This document shows, piece after piece, positions 1-11,233 of a stretch of DNA of 64,000 nt. The position numbers were made by a program, and so were the translations under genes. Under the pieces are notes generated by a model that was not told the DNA's origin, ran no database searches, and saw only the letters and a program-made list of their open reading frames with translations. Source of the stretch: Buxus sempervirens (Eukaryota > Streptophyta > Magnoliopsida > Buxales > Buxaceae); contig OX387192.1 in NCBI GenBank assembly GCA_947561395.2, forward strand, positions 17,334,221 to 17,398,220, written 5' to 3'. Positions within the stretch are counted from its first letter, which is position 1. The number at the start of each line of letters is the position of its first letter.

Positions 1-639
1 TAGGTTTGAAATTAATCTAAACATATTTCTATTTATCCTACATTCAGTTATAATTCAAACTCATGCTCGGACGAAGTTCTTCCAGAAAACTCAGAAAACA
101 CTCATGCATCAGAATAAATTCACGAATAAACTCAAATCCTCAATTTTAAAACAATGCTACTCACCTCTTGCACGCTTATATCCCAGCACAAGGATATTCC
201 AAACCACGGCCGATCACCAACTGTACGGCTGCGTGCCTGCGAATGTCGCCGAAATGATCCCCTGTTTGCAAGTGGAAAAGCCTTCTGAAATCTGGATCAC
301 CGACACCACAAATCCAGTCGGAGCTCTCACTGTTCTCGTCTCTTCCCAGCGAAACCCTAATCGCCACACCAATTGCCGCAAATCGCCAAATCGCCAAATG
401 TCTTCAGTTACCAAAAGTATACGATACGAGTATTCGAAACCAAAGACCTAATTTCCCCTTTAGTATATATACCTTCCATACGTATTGCCGCTCGACAACC
501 TTTGAAAATCATTGATTCCGTGTACGCTCGTCCACCGAAATCCCTACGTATACCCGCGTCTACTTAAGTTAATATGTACACATAATGAATTTTAATAAAT
601 AATAAATAAATAAAAGCTTAGCAAAATCGGGGTTTTACA
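1..639 (-). repeat. 3' LTR of chromovirus A, truncated by window edge
   Basis: This stretch matches 10595-11233 base for base except for about eight substitutions, several of them C/T or G/A. It ends in ...GGGGTTTTACA at 639, the same terminus as the right-hand LTR. On the minus strand this is the first 639 bp of the 3' LTR (U3 side, TGTAAAACCCC). The remaining ~1.7 kb would lie to the left of the window. Confidence 0.95.
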
Positions 640-650
640 TTCTCCCCTCC
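640..650 (-). other. Polypurine tract of chromovirus A
   Basis: On the minus strand, GGAGGGGAGAA directly abuts the LTR start TGTAAAACC. A purine run in this position is the expected primer for plus-strand DNA synthesis. The same arrangement (AAGGAGGGGAGGA then TGTAAAACC) is present in chromovirus B. Confidence 0.85.
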
Positions 651-678
651 TACAAAAATTTCATCCTCGAAATTTACC

Positions 679-2237
679 TCAAGAAGCAACAAATAATTCC
701 GGATACTTCTTCTTCATCTCTTCCTCACCTTCCCAAGTGCATTTTTCCATAGTATGATTCTGCCATAGCACTTTTACTAAGGGAACAACCTTGGTGCGAA
801 GAATCTGCTCCCGACGGTCTAAAATCTGGACTGGTCTCTCCTCATATGTCAGGTTCTCTCGAATCACTAAAGGCTCGGGATCTATCACATGACTAGGATC
901 CGCTATGTACTGCCGCAACATGGATATATGAAATACATCATGGACTCCTGCCAAATGATCTGGCAAGGCTAGTTTATAAGCTACAAGGTTAATCTCCTTC
1001 ACAATCTCGAATGGCCCAATAAAGCGTGGAGACAACTTCCCTTTCTTCCCAAACCTCAAAATACCCTTGGAAGGTGATATCTTCAAGAACACTTGGTCTC
1101 CCACTTCAAATTTCAGTTCACGTCGTCGGGTATCTGAATAACTTTTCTAACGACTCTGTGCAATCAACAACCGCTGTCTAATCAACTTCACCTTTTCCAT
1201 GCTGTCTTGTATAATCTCCGGCCCAAAGTACTGTTTCTCACCTACCCCCACCCAACATACTGGAGATCTACAAATCCTGCCATAAAGTGCCTCATAGGGT
1301 GCCATCTGTATACTAGCCTGATAGCTATTGTTCTAGGCAAATTCGGCTAAGTGTAAATACTTACTCCAACTGCCACCCCAATCCATGACAAAACACCTCA
1401 ACATGTCCTCCAAAGTTTGAATAGTTCTCTTTGACTGACCATCAGTCTGTGGGTGGAAACTAGTGCTAAAGCTCAACTTAGTTCCAATGGCCTCCTGGAA
1501 ACACTGCCAAAAATGCGAGGTGAACCGAGAATCCCTATCCGACACAATAGACACTGGAACCCCATGCAACCTGACTATCTCTTGAGTATACAACTCAACC
1601 AATGATGCTAAATTCTGAGTGGTCTGGTAAGGCAAAAAAGTGAGTTGATTTGGTCAGTCTATCCACAATCACCCATACGCCGTTGTGGTTCTTAGCTGTA
1701 GGCGGTAGCCCATTCACAAAATCCATCGATATATGTTCCCATTTCCACTCGGGAACTGGCAAAGGTCGCATCAAACTTGGAGGTCTCCTATGCTCTGCCT
1801 TCACTTGTTGACATGTAAGGCATTTGGCTACATATTCCGCAATGTCCTTCTTCATGCCCGACCACCAATATACTGCCTTCAGATTTTTGTACATCTTGGT
1901 ACTACCAGGGTGAACTGCATATTTGGACCTGTGACTCTCGTCTAGTATCAATCCTTTGACTTTAGCATTATCTGGAACACAAGTCCGCCCTCGGAATCTC
2001 ACCAATCCATCCCGCATCTCAAAATCTTTCGCGGCCTCATCACCCTTCTCTACTAACCCCCTGATGCGTAACAAATCGGAATCCGCCAACTGACCTTCTC
2101 GTATACGCTGAATCAACTCTGGCTCTGCCTGAACCAGTGCCATGATCAATCCATGCCCATGAGTGCTGAACTCCTTAAGCCAATCTACCACTGTATCAAC
2201 AAGAGTGCACTGACTAGCCATGAAGGTAGCTAGTGTG
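679..2237 (-). pseudogene. Chromovirus A integrase and chromodomain, broken
   Basis: This is the C-terminal part of the polyprotein after the solo-LTR insertion. It has an H-H-C-C zinc module ([10 protein letters not shown] ... CLTCQQ), the integrase core, and a C-terminal chromodomain (about 837-687 on the minus strand) ending in KKYPELF, as in Tekay/Del chromoviruses. Damage: a one-base insertion in a T run near 1640 shifts frame after KSTHFF; a stop at 1333-1335 replaces the Tyr of EFAYNNSYQ; a TAG at 1147-1149 stands where chromovirus B has Gln. The third catalytic residue of D,D-35-E is Lys (GQSKRTIQ) where B keeps Glu (GQSERTIQ), so the enzyme would be inactive even if the frame were open. 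Joins 5644-7599 across the inserted solo LTR. Confidence 0.93.
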
Positions 2238-3270
2238 GCCACTGTGCGCACCCGATTTCGGCCGCACGATGAGGTGCACGCAAAACGATGCGTGCCTCGG
2301 GATTTGTTTGGAGTCGCCACTGCCTGAAGGGGTGCAGGCAGACACCTGGGTGCCTAAGTTTGTCTATTAAGGCTTGGTCTACGGCTTGAGATTCTAAGTA
2401 GGTTCTCGGTTGCGGTCTGGGGAAGTCCGTAGACACCCCAGTCCACCCCGTCAAGTGACGGGTCCCATAAGTTTCCTTGGTTTGAGTCAATTCTGGTCTC
2501 TCACTCACCCGATTCCTATTCCAGCATGCACACTTGTTTAAGTCTGGCGGGACCGCCAAAGTGGTGCGGGTCCCTTTACTTGGTTTTATCTTCTTTAATT
2601 AGAATGATCTGGGTCTGATGGGGTGGGCCCCGTTGGAAGGCCCACGGTATCCCTTGGTGGGCCGAGTGTGGTGGCCCTTTGGACTTTGGTTCAAATGAAT
2701 TGATTTTACTTTAAGGTTTAAGTTGGATTATTTCAATGGATTTCATGCCAAAAGTGGGCCGGGATTGCTTTGTGGGCCCTTGAGTGGGCCCCACAGTTGT
2801 TTGCCAAGTGATTTTGATTATCTTGATTAATTATACCAAAGCGGGCCAGGCATCGGGCTTGGGGCCCTTTACCTGGGCTTGGGCTTGAAAGCCCAAGACT
2901 TCCTAAGTTAGGGTTTTGAAACCCTAACCTCGGTTGGTTAATGGGCTTGGTGGGCCCGATAGGCCCTACCCGTGGTCTCGGCCAAACCACAACCTACTTT
3001 AAGCATGCCTGGCCCAAATAGGGCTTGGGTGGGCCTCGAGTGGTCTGGCCCACTCAAATCTTTTATTTATCTTAGTTAAGCACAAATAAATTGGTCGGGC
3101 TTGGTGGGCCCCATTGGAAGGCCCACCGGAAATCAATTTGGACCGGGTCGGTCCATGGCCCATCTTGGGTTTCCGAGTGATCCAGAAACCCTACTGGTTC
3201 GCCCGGATTTGATCAAACAAACCAAAAAATCACACAAGATCAGCAAAAATGGCAAAAAAAGAATTCTGGC

Positions 3271-3378
3271 AGTGTAGCCGGCCTGAGATGCCGGTCACAC
3301 GTAAGTCTCTGTGTATCCGGCATCTTTAGCCGGCTACACATGGGCTTCAGTTGATCCGGCCTGAGTTGTCGGATCAAC
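3271..3378. repeat. 39-bp-period CCGG hairpin array in solo LTR 1
   Basis: Three hairpins have CCGGC cores at 3278, 3317 and 3356, exactly 39 bp apart. Each has a 7-nt loop. Outer stems are GTGTAG/TCACAC, GTGTAT/CTACAC and GTTGAT/ATCAAC, so stem sequence changes while pairing is largely kept. The array lies about 1.0-1.1 kb from the 3' end of the LTR. Confidence 0.9.
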
Positions 3379-4974
3379 CCCCAGAAGCCCCTTTTTTCGA
3401 TTTTTGCATTGGGGTTGGGTTTTTAGGCTTTCTAGGATGTTCCAGTGATCATGTGGGCTCCTGTGTGAGCCCACAGTGGTTCAGGTGGGAGGAAGACCTC
3501 CCTTTGGTCACCTTTTTTGGGGTTTTAGTGGTTCAAGCAAGGGGGAGGAGGCTCAAGGTGTTGCCTCCTCCCATTTTTGGGACACTCCCAGTGGCGGAGC
3601 AGGGACCTATGTGTCCTGTTTCGTTCTTATAATTTCATATGACAGCAAACTGCTGAGATAAAGGAAAGACAATAAGCTAAACTCAATCTACATGCTCTTG
3701 AACCATGGAGAACATGCATGCCTTTTGGTGTGTTGTGAGCATAAAAAATGAAAGGCACGTGTGCGTGCCCATGCATGCCATGAGATGGCTAATGGCTCAA
3801 ACATATATAATGATCTAGCATAGCACTTGGGGGTGTGTGAAGGTGGGCGCGCATGCATGCTTTTGAGACTACGAAAGCATGTTAAAATCAACTCCACATG
3901 GGAACTAAAGAATCAAGGAAAGAAGAGATGAGAGGGGGGCTTATGACGGGATACATGAGAGGCAAATGTGGGGGAACATGCTCCCCCGTGCGAACGAGAC
4001 AAGTTGGTAACAGTATGACGTTCTAAAAACCGTAGCAAAACATGCTTGAAAGGAACCATCTCCCTCCCTTAAAACCGTACGGATGGTCCTCCTCTTACCA
4101 TGGAGGTTAAGCTACTTCATGTGGCCACAGATGGAGAAGGAGGGGAGCAAAACAAGGCAAGAACATACTTTGAACATCACACACACACTGGTTAGTTTAA
4201 AAGCTCTCAAACTTGCTCATTTTAAACTATGTTGAACAAAAGGTTACAGTGAACATTACCTCGGGTTCTGAACCCTTGTGGAGTGGGTGTGAAGTCTCCT
4301 TGGAGCAAGCTAAGGTGCTGGAGCACCTTCTTTGTCCACCAACAGCAAGTCCTCCTCCTTGGCTTTGGTGAAAGATGAAGAGGAAGAGAAGAAAAGGAGA
4401 AGAGATTGGCCTTAGGGTGATGTTTTAGGGTTTGGGGAGCCAAAGGGGGGCAAGAAGAGATGGAGGAGAGTGGGAGAGAGAATGGAGAAGCTTGGGAGAG
4501 ATGGGAGACCTCCAAAAAAATGAGCCGTCCCCATAAGTTTGTGCTAGGGTTTCTTTTTATAACCCATAACCAAAACTCAATTACTTTCTCATTTTATCAC
4601 CAAACCTTACCCATTTTCCATTTGTGCCTTTTTTTAAATATATGCAATGATGGCTTTCTTTTCTTAGCCTCCAAGTCTAAGTTTGCTTGGACGAATTCTC
4701 CACATGGAGAATTCGTCCAACCACATATATTTATTTTTATTTTCTTTTTTTTTTTCTTATGTACTTTTATTATTATTATATTAGGATTTTTTTGTTTCAA
4801 GTTTTGGATGCACATGCATCTTTTGATTTTTTTTCTTTTCCTTTTATTTTAAATACTTTAATTAGATCTTTAGCAAAAATATTATTTTTTAATTCAAAAC
4901 TTTTCATTTTGCTGCTCTTTCTTCACTATTTGCCACGTGTGCAGATTTTCAGAAACTTCAACTGCCCACAACTC

Positions 4975-5500
4975 GCTCGTTTGATATCCGATTTTAGCAA
5001 ACTTAGTGGCGTTGGAATCAGTACGAGATTCCCTATCCACTGAACTTCAGTTTAGCAGCAAACCCGAGTTTTTTAGCAGAAGTGTCGGGCCGCGTTCGGG
5101 AGCCGATTTTGCTCATATTTCCTTATCCGGGACTCCGATTCCAGCAAACTCAGTTGCGTTGGAATCGTGTCGAGATGCTCTTTCTGCTGGTATCAAATGA
5201 GGTAGCTGATCTGGGGTTTAGCAGAAAGTCAATTTCTGGCTTTGCTCAAGTTTGACCGCCCGCAGAACCTTCATCCGGACTCCGATTCCTGCAAACTCAG
5301 TTGCGTTGGAACCGTGTCGGGATTCTCTATCCAATGACATAGAGCAAGGTATCTGGATCGGATCTTAGCAGAAAGTCAACTTTTGGCTCCGCCCAAGTTT
5401 GACCGCCCGCAGAACCCTCATCCGGACTCCGATTCTTACAAACTCAGTTGCGTTGGAACCGTGTCGGGATTCTCTATCCAATGATATAAAGCGAGGTGGC
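4975..5500. repeat. 147-bp tandem repeat block in solo LTR 1
   Basis: The word TCCGATT followed by a conserved CAAACTCAGTTGCGTTGGA-like segment starts at about 4987, 5134, 5281 and 5428, a spacing of 147 bp each time. Copies are diverged but recognisable. Homologous blocks occur in the other two members of this LTR family with the same spacing. Confidence 0.85.
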
Positions 5501-5643
5501 CAATTTTCTCTTGATCAAAAATTCAACTTTTGACCCCTCAGGGTTTGACTTTTCTGCTGTCTTTTAGCACATACATTTTTTTGTTTTCTTCTTCTTCTTC
5601 TTTTTCTTTTTGGTTTAATCAAAATTTGGGTGCTTACAGCCAC

Positions 5644-7599
5644 CTCATCTTGGGAAACACCCCTACGACTCAATGCATCTGCCACCACATTTGCCTTGCC
5701 TGGATGGTAATGAAGTGTGAAATCATAATCCTTTAGAAGATCCATCCATCTCCTTTGCCTCATATTCAGCTCTCTCTGAGAAAATATATACCTCAAACTC
5801 TTGTGATCTGAGAATATCTCGAATTGGGCTCCCATCAAATAGTGCCTCCATAACTTAAGTGCAAATACAATCGCTGCCAACTCTAGATCGTGCGTAAGAT
5901 AATTCTTCTCATGAGTACGTAGCAACCTTGAAGCATAGGCTACCACATGCCTCTGCTGCATCAAAACACAGCCCAACCCTACTCGAGAAGCATCACAATA
6001 GATCAAGAACCCCTCACTCACTGATGGTACAATCAGGACTGGAGCTGAAGACAGTTTGCCCTTCAATTCTTGGAAACTAGCCTCACACTTGTCGTCCCAC
6101 TCAAACTTCACAGCCTTCTTAGTGAGGTTGGATAAATGCGCTGCCACTCGGGAAAAGTTCTTGATGAACCTTCTATAATAACTCGCCATTCCCAAGAAAC
6201 TTTGTATCTCAGTCACTGATGAAGGTGTAGGCCAATCCGCCACAGCCTGAACCTTAGCTGGGTCCACTGCTATCCCATCTCCCAAAATCACATGTCCCAA
6301 GAAACTCACTTCTCTTAGCCAAAATTGGCACTTGCTGAACTTGGCATACAATCTGTGCTCTCTCAATGTCTGCAATACAATTCTGAGGTGCTGTACATGA
6401 TCCTCTCTACTCCGAGAATACACCAGAATATCATCAATGAACACAACCACAAAGCTGTCCAAGTGCGTGTGAAATACCCGATTCATCAGGTTCATGAAGA
6501 TAGCTGGGGCATTAGTCAGCCCAAAAGGCATAACCAGAAACTCGTAGTGTCCATATCGAGTGCGGAAAGCCGTCTTCTCTATATCATCCGGGGCTACTCT
6601 CAACTGGTGGTATCCAGATCTCAAGTCGATCTTAGAAAACCAAGACGCTCCCCTCAACTGGTCGAACAAGTCGTCAATCCGAGGCAACGGATACTTATTC
6701 TTAATAGTGACTTGATTCAACTGGTGGTAATCTATACACATCCGCATCAACCCGTCCTTCTTCTGGACAAACAGGACCGGTGCACCCCATGGTGACACAC
6801 TGGGTCTAATAAAGCCCTTCGCTTCCAACTCATCCAACTGCTTTTTCATCTCTTGATTTTCAAGTTGTGACATTCTGTATGGTGGTTTGGACACAGGTGC
6901 CGTACCAGGTAAGAGTAGTATACTGAACTCAACCCCTCTAGGTGGTGGTAATCCCGGCAAATCGTCAGGGAATATGTCCTCAAACTCTGATGCTACAGGC
7001 ACACTAGAAAGACTAAGTGCCATAGACTCTGTCTCATCAACCTCAATGGATGCTACCAAACTGATCCGCGTTCTCAACCCCTCACAGTGGAAACAGTGCA
7101 CAGGCTGATCTGGCTGACACACCATAATGGTACCCTTATAGCAGTTTATGCTCACATGGTGTCGAAAGAGCCAATCAATGCCTAAGATTACATCAAACTC
7201 CCCAAATTTCAGTTCTACCAAGTCCCTTGGCAACTCCAAAGAACCCAACCTGATCATGCAATCCCTAAATACGGTCTGTACTCTAGTGGCTTCCCCCAAT
7301 GGTGTGTGTACAAGTAACTCAGACTCGAGTGTGGAAGGAATCAAACCAATACGGCATGCACAATGAGGAGTAATGAAAGACCTAGAAGCACCCGAATCAA
7401 ACAAGCATATAGCTGATCTACCATGGATGAAAAGAATACCTCCAACCAGCTGTGGTGCCTCCGGCTCCTCCTCACGAGCCTCCTCAATATGCTCCTTTTC
7501 AGGCTCATCCTCCTGAGCTGCTACTGCATACACCCTGGTCTGCTGGGGCCGTGGGGGTGGTGCCTGCTGCCTCTGTGGTGCCTGCGGCTTCTGTGGGGC
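5644..7599 (-). pseudogene. Chromovirus A protease, reverse transcriptase and RNase H
   Basis: A long open stretch encodes retropepsin (LFDSGAS near 7398), then RT ([19 protein letters not shown], catalytic FIDDILVYS) and RNase H ([22 protein letters not shown], ending [15 protein letters not shown]). This segment has no internal stop and its catalytic residues look intact. It is cut at its 3' side by solo LTR 1. Upstream it is separated from gag by a TAG at 7600-7602, where the relative suggests Gln. The reading frame on either side of the solo LTR is consistent with one original polyprotein. Called a pseudogene because the whole polyprotein is disrupted. Confidence 0.93.
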
Positions 7600-8754
7600 C
7601 TACCTACCCTGATATCCACCACTGCCCTGACCCTGAAATCTCGGTGGTGCTTGTAGCGCTGCCACTGGTCTAGGATACTGAAATCTAGAAGCCTCGGCCG
7701 ATCGGGTATTTGTGGGTGCAGTAAGGGCTGGCTTGAGTAACTGGTAAGTATTTGGGTGTAGACAATCAGCAACCCGATGCCCATGCTGGCCACATCTGAA
7801 GCATGCACCTGGCGGTGACACACATGGACCTGGGATGTGAAATCAGCCGCAACTAAAGCAACCTCCAGAACCTCTCCTATCGCTCTGTCCATAATCGATC
7901 CTCGGTCTCTTGTCCCTATCCGGGACCCTCAGTGTCTCTGTAACACTCGGCTACGCTCTAACTCTGCTCTGCTCAGTCCCTGAGTCTCGAATCTCCCTCT
8001 CAACCCACGGAGCTCTCCCCACTAAATCAGAGTATTTGGTGCACATCAGCACCGAGACCATGCGCCTAATGTCTGCCCTCAGTCCTCCCTCAAAATTCTG
8101 GGTGCGTCTCTGCTCATCATGCACTATATGGTGAGCAAATCGAGAAAGAACCGCGAACCGAGCCTCATATTGTGCCACGGTCAATGATCCCTGAGAGATA
8201 TCCATGAACTCTCTCTCCTTCTGCAACCTCTCCTCTGCCGAAAAATACTGCTCATAGAAGACCTGCCTGAACTGGTCTCAAGTCATCTGTATCCCATCTA
8301 CCACTTGTCTCTGCAGTGACTGCCACCAATGCTGAGCCTCACCCTCTAAGGTGAAGGTAGCCAATCTCACCTTCCGGTCCTCCGGACAGTCCATAGTGTC
8401 AAACATGCGCTCCACTCTGGCCACCCAGCTCTCCGCCTCCAACGGATCTGGAACTCCATAAAACGGTGGGGCAGTCAGCTTCCTGAACTGGTCGATGTCC
8501 CTCAAGGACAACTCCTCTCTCACCCGCTGCTGATCCACTGCAGCTCCATGACCGTTCTGCTGGCCATTCCCATTCCCTGTTTGACTCATCCTTTCCTCCC
8601 TCTCCAATGCAAGGAGGTTGGCAAGTGAGCCAACAGCAGCCCAAATATCCTCTACCCCAGGCGGAGCTCCTCGTGGAGGTGCAGGTGGCTGCTCCTGCGG
8701 TATATCCTCCTCTGGATATTCCATAGCCCTCATGCGTCTGCCTCTGCCAGACAT
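7600..8754 (-). pseudogene. Chromovirus A gag, with several premature stops
   Basis: Starts at an ATG at 8754 (MSGRGRRMRAMEYPEE), about 140 bases downstream of the PBS on the minus strand. It contains the retrotransposon gag domain (DQFRKLTAPPFYGVPDPLEAE ... HWWQSLQRQ) and a CCHC zinc knuckle (CFRCGQHGHRVADC, minus strand near 7800-7760). Lesions: TGA at 8278-8280 where Trp is expected before DQFR; TAG at 7951-7953 and 7600-7602 where Gln is expected; TGA at 7843-7845 where chromovirus B has Arg (CGA-type codon). All four are C-to-T or G-to-A transitions at the DNA level. Confidence 0.92.
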
Positions 8755-8895
8755 GATTTCCTGTAAACAGAAAACACCACATTAGTTAGGAACTCTCTTC
8801 TAAACCTCATGGTTCTATCTAGCATACACACATTATTTCCCCAGGGTTTCCTAAGGTCATACTACCTAGGAACCTCTACTTCCAGCTTTAAAAGG

Positions 8896-8907
8896 TCTCT
8901 GATACCA
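8896..8907 (-). other. Primer-binding site of chromovirus A (tRNA-iMet type)
   Basis: On the minus strand TGGTATCAGAGA follows the 5' LTR end (...GGGGCGTTACA) after four bases. It is the classical plant PBS complementary to the 3' end of initiator methionine tRNA. Confidence 0.93.
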
Positions 8908-9507
8908 TCTCTGTAACGCCCCGGATCTGTGTTGTTCAATAAAGATATAACACGTCTCACAGAGTGTTAGGTAAGGATCTTTATACATTTATGATCGCTG
9001 GATAATCATCTAACTAAAACATATCAGAGTGCACAAATATATATATATGAGCTATGAATTCAATAATTAAAACTTAACTAGGATTCAAATAGTACAACCC
9101 CAAATGACTTTATTACACCTCAATCATTCAATTCAAAATAACCTACGAGTCCTAGGGAATGTAATAGTAGTCTTCCTCCCTATAATTCTCAGTCGGATCT
9201 ACCCCAACAGTCGCCTCACCTCGAGTATCTGAAAATAAAACAAAAACAACAGAGTGAGATACGAATATCTCAGCGAGTAGCATATGCATGCAAAAATAGT
9301 TAACCGCAGTTCAAATTATGCATCGATAAACATTCCGTACAAATAAGCAACTAATGAAATTTCCGCATTTAAAACTAAAACCAATTAATCAGTTCTAATC
9401 ACATTTTCGATTCAATGCGGCAACACATCGATTGGTCAATGTCATGACTATTGTTAAGTTGATAAATTAAACATACCAAGAAGATACTCCACACATCCAT
9501 GTACACA

Positions 9508-9631
9508 GTTCCGGCCTACTCAGGGTTTCGGAAACTCTGAAATGACGGCCTACTCAGGGTTTCGTCATCCAATGCCGGCCTACTCCCAGAGTTTCGGCAT
9601 TGACAACCAGGCATACTCAGGGTTTCTGGCT
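9508..9631. repeat. Constant-loop, variable-stem hairpin array in chromovirus A LTR
   Basis: The segment GGCCTACTCAGGGTTTC (or a close variant) occurs at 9513, 9547, 9577 and 9610. Each copy is bracketed by a different pair of complementary arms: TTCC/GGAA, ATGAC/GTCAT, CAATGCC/GGCATTG and CCA/TGG. The arms change together while the loop stays fixed. Confidence 0.85.
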
Positions 9632-10239
9632 GCTCTACACCGATCGTGGCAGCACACAAGGCCATGCAATTTCAACAACCAACAATAACATTACATTACT
9701 AAGCTTAAGCATGGATCCACGACAAGCTAAACCAAAACAATAAATCATCGTATAATCTCAATTCCAACATCAAAATAAAACAATACATTCCACATCATGT
9801 ATAATTCATCACAGTTCACCACCTGTCCCTCTGGACCAAACAGTACCTCAAGTACTTCCAGTATTTTCCCAATTTTGTAACACATGCCATTTGGAAATAA
9901 AACTCAGTTATTCACCCCAAGAAAATCTTTACAATACATTTAGAATTTTCCAAACAAGTGAAACCAGACTTTAATAATTTCTCAATCAAAACAGTGTATA
10001 AAAACAAAGAGGAAACTAGCTTGGAACTCCTAGTGTTTTGGTACCCAGTACATCACCTACAAATAACCTAGACTTAGCCTTGGGAGCCTTTAAGAATTTC
10101 CACTTAATTTTCCTCTATTAATTGATTAGGTAATATAGGTTCCAAAGTCCCAAACAAGTGATTGGTTAAGTGGTTTAACCCTCAAATCATCAAAAACCAC
10201 TTGGTTTAGTAAAAAATTTCAATTCGGCAAGTTTATTAG

Positions 10240-10495
10240 ACCATGCGCTCACCTCCTGAACTGAGCGCAGGGTCGGCGGATAGTTCTAGGGTTGAAATTG
10301 GGGTATGCGCCTACTCGAATTCAAGTGAGCGCGAAGTGGGCGTGAAGTGGGCGTGAAATGCGCGCATAGGTTTTAAGTGCGCTCGAGCTGAGCGCCGAGT
10401 GGGCGCGAGCTCGGCGGATAGTATACATTTAACTTGCGCCTACTACCCGAAGTGAGCGCAAGTGAGCGCCAAGTGGGCGGATGCTCACTGCGTTT
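10240..10495. repeat. CpG-rich GCGC inverted-repeat block in chromovirus A LTR
   Basis: A GC-rich island in AT-rich LTR sequence with repeated words GAGCGC, GTGGGCG and GCGCCTACT. Perfect inverted pairs include TGCGCTCA/TGAGCGCA near 10244-10269, GCGCTC/GAGCGC near 10379-10395 and TTGCGC/GCGCAA near 10433-10462. Confidence 0.7.
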
Positions 10496-11233
10496 TGCGA
10501 CTCTCTGTTATTTCCAGATCTCCGACTCTGGCCGATCTTTTTCGGTCTGTAACTATTCCAGTAGTCTCCTAATATCCCCAGAATACATCCAAAGTAGGTT
10601 TGAAATTAATCTAAACATATTTCTATTTATCCTACATTCAGTTATAATTCAAACTCATGCTCGGACGAAGTTCTTCCAGAAAACTCAGAAAACACTCATG
10701 CATCAGAATAAATTCACGAATAAACTCAAATCCTCAGTTTTAAAACAATGCTACTCACCTCTTGCACGCTTATATCCCAGCACAAGGATATTCCAAACCA
10801 CGGCCGATCACCAACTGTACGGCTGCGTGCCTGTGAATGTCGCCGAAATGATCCCCTGTTTGCAAGTGGAAAAGCCTTCTGAAATCTGGATCACCGACAC
10901 CACAAATCCAGTCGGAGCTCTCACTGTTCTCGTCTCTTCCCAGCGAAACCCTAATCGCCACACCAGTAGCCGCAAATCGCCAAATCGCCAAATGTCTTCA
11001 GTTACCAAAATTATACGATACGAGTATTCGAAACCAAAGACCTAATTTCCCTTTTAGTATATATACCTTCCATACGTATTGCCGCTCGACAACCTTTGAA
11101 AATCATTGATTCCGTGTACGCTCGTCCACCGAAATCCCTACGTATACCTGCATCTACTTAAGTTAATATGTACACATAATGAATTTTAATAAATAATAAA
11201 TAAATAAAAGCTTAGCAAAATCGGGGTTTTACA

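Larger units (their letters stand above)
2243..5638 (-). mobile_element. Solo LTR 1 (3.4-kb Tat-like LTR) inserted in chromovirus A
   Basis: The plus-strand boundaries read TGTGCGCACCC at 2243 and GGGTGCTTACA at 5638, flanked by perfect 5-bp target duplications gccac at 2238-2242 and 5639-5643. Read on the minus strand it is a TGTAAGCACC...GGGTGCGCACA LTR. No gag or pol is present, and pol of chromovirus A resumes on both sides, so this is a solo LTR left by LTR-LTR recombination or, less likely, a non-coding element. Its U5 side carries TGGCGACTC (complement at 2311-2319). It also holds a TGGGCC-rich stretch (2610-3180), a 39-bp-period hairpin array (3271-3378) and 147-bp tandem repeats (about 4975-5500). 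Closest relatives here are 39286-42979 and 50989-54968. I see no real protein in it. Confidence 0.93.
1..11233 (-). mobile_element. Chromovirus A: Ty3/gypsy LTR retrotransposon, Tekay/Del-like, left end beyond window
   Basis: Order on the minus strand is 5' LTR (8912-11233), primer-binding site, gag, protease, reverse transcriptase, RNase H, integrase with C-terminal chromodomain, polypurine tract and the start of the 3' LTR (1-639). Domain order PR-RT-RH-INT marks it as Ty3/gypsy, the terminal chromodomain as a chromovirus, and the 2.3-kb LTR fits the Tekay/Del group. The two LTR segments that can be compared (1-639 against 10595-11233) show about 8 substitutions and no indel. The element sits in a CACTA transposase: transposase homology runs right up to 11234. 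The flank after the LTR begins tgttg; the matching target duplication would lie left of the window. A solo LTR has landed inside it at 2243-5638. It is coding-dead, with several stops, a frameshift and a lost integrase catalytic residue. Confidence 0.93.
8912..11233 (-). repeat. 5' LTR of chromovirus A (2322 bp)
   Basis: Bounded by TG...CA (plus strand TGTAACGCCCCGG ... GGGGTTTTACA) and flanked inside by the PBS. Its last 639 bp match 1-639. It contains an array of hairpins with a constant loop (9508-9631) and a CpG-rich block of GCGC inverted repeats (10240-10495). Nothing in it looks like a conserved protein; open frames at 10434-11045 are shadows of LTR sequence. Confidence 0.95.

Noticed and set aside
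4460..5043. Phe-rich hydrophobic open frames resembling membrane proteins
   Set aside because: They lie in T-rich solo-LTR sequence, overlap in two frames, and have no homologous frame in the sister LTRs.
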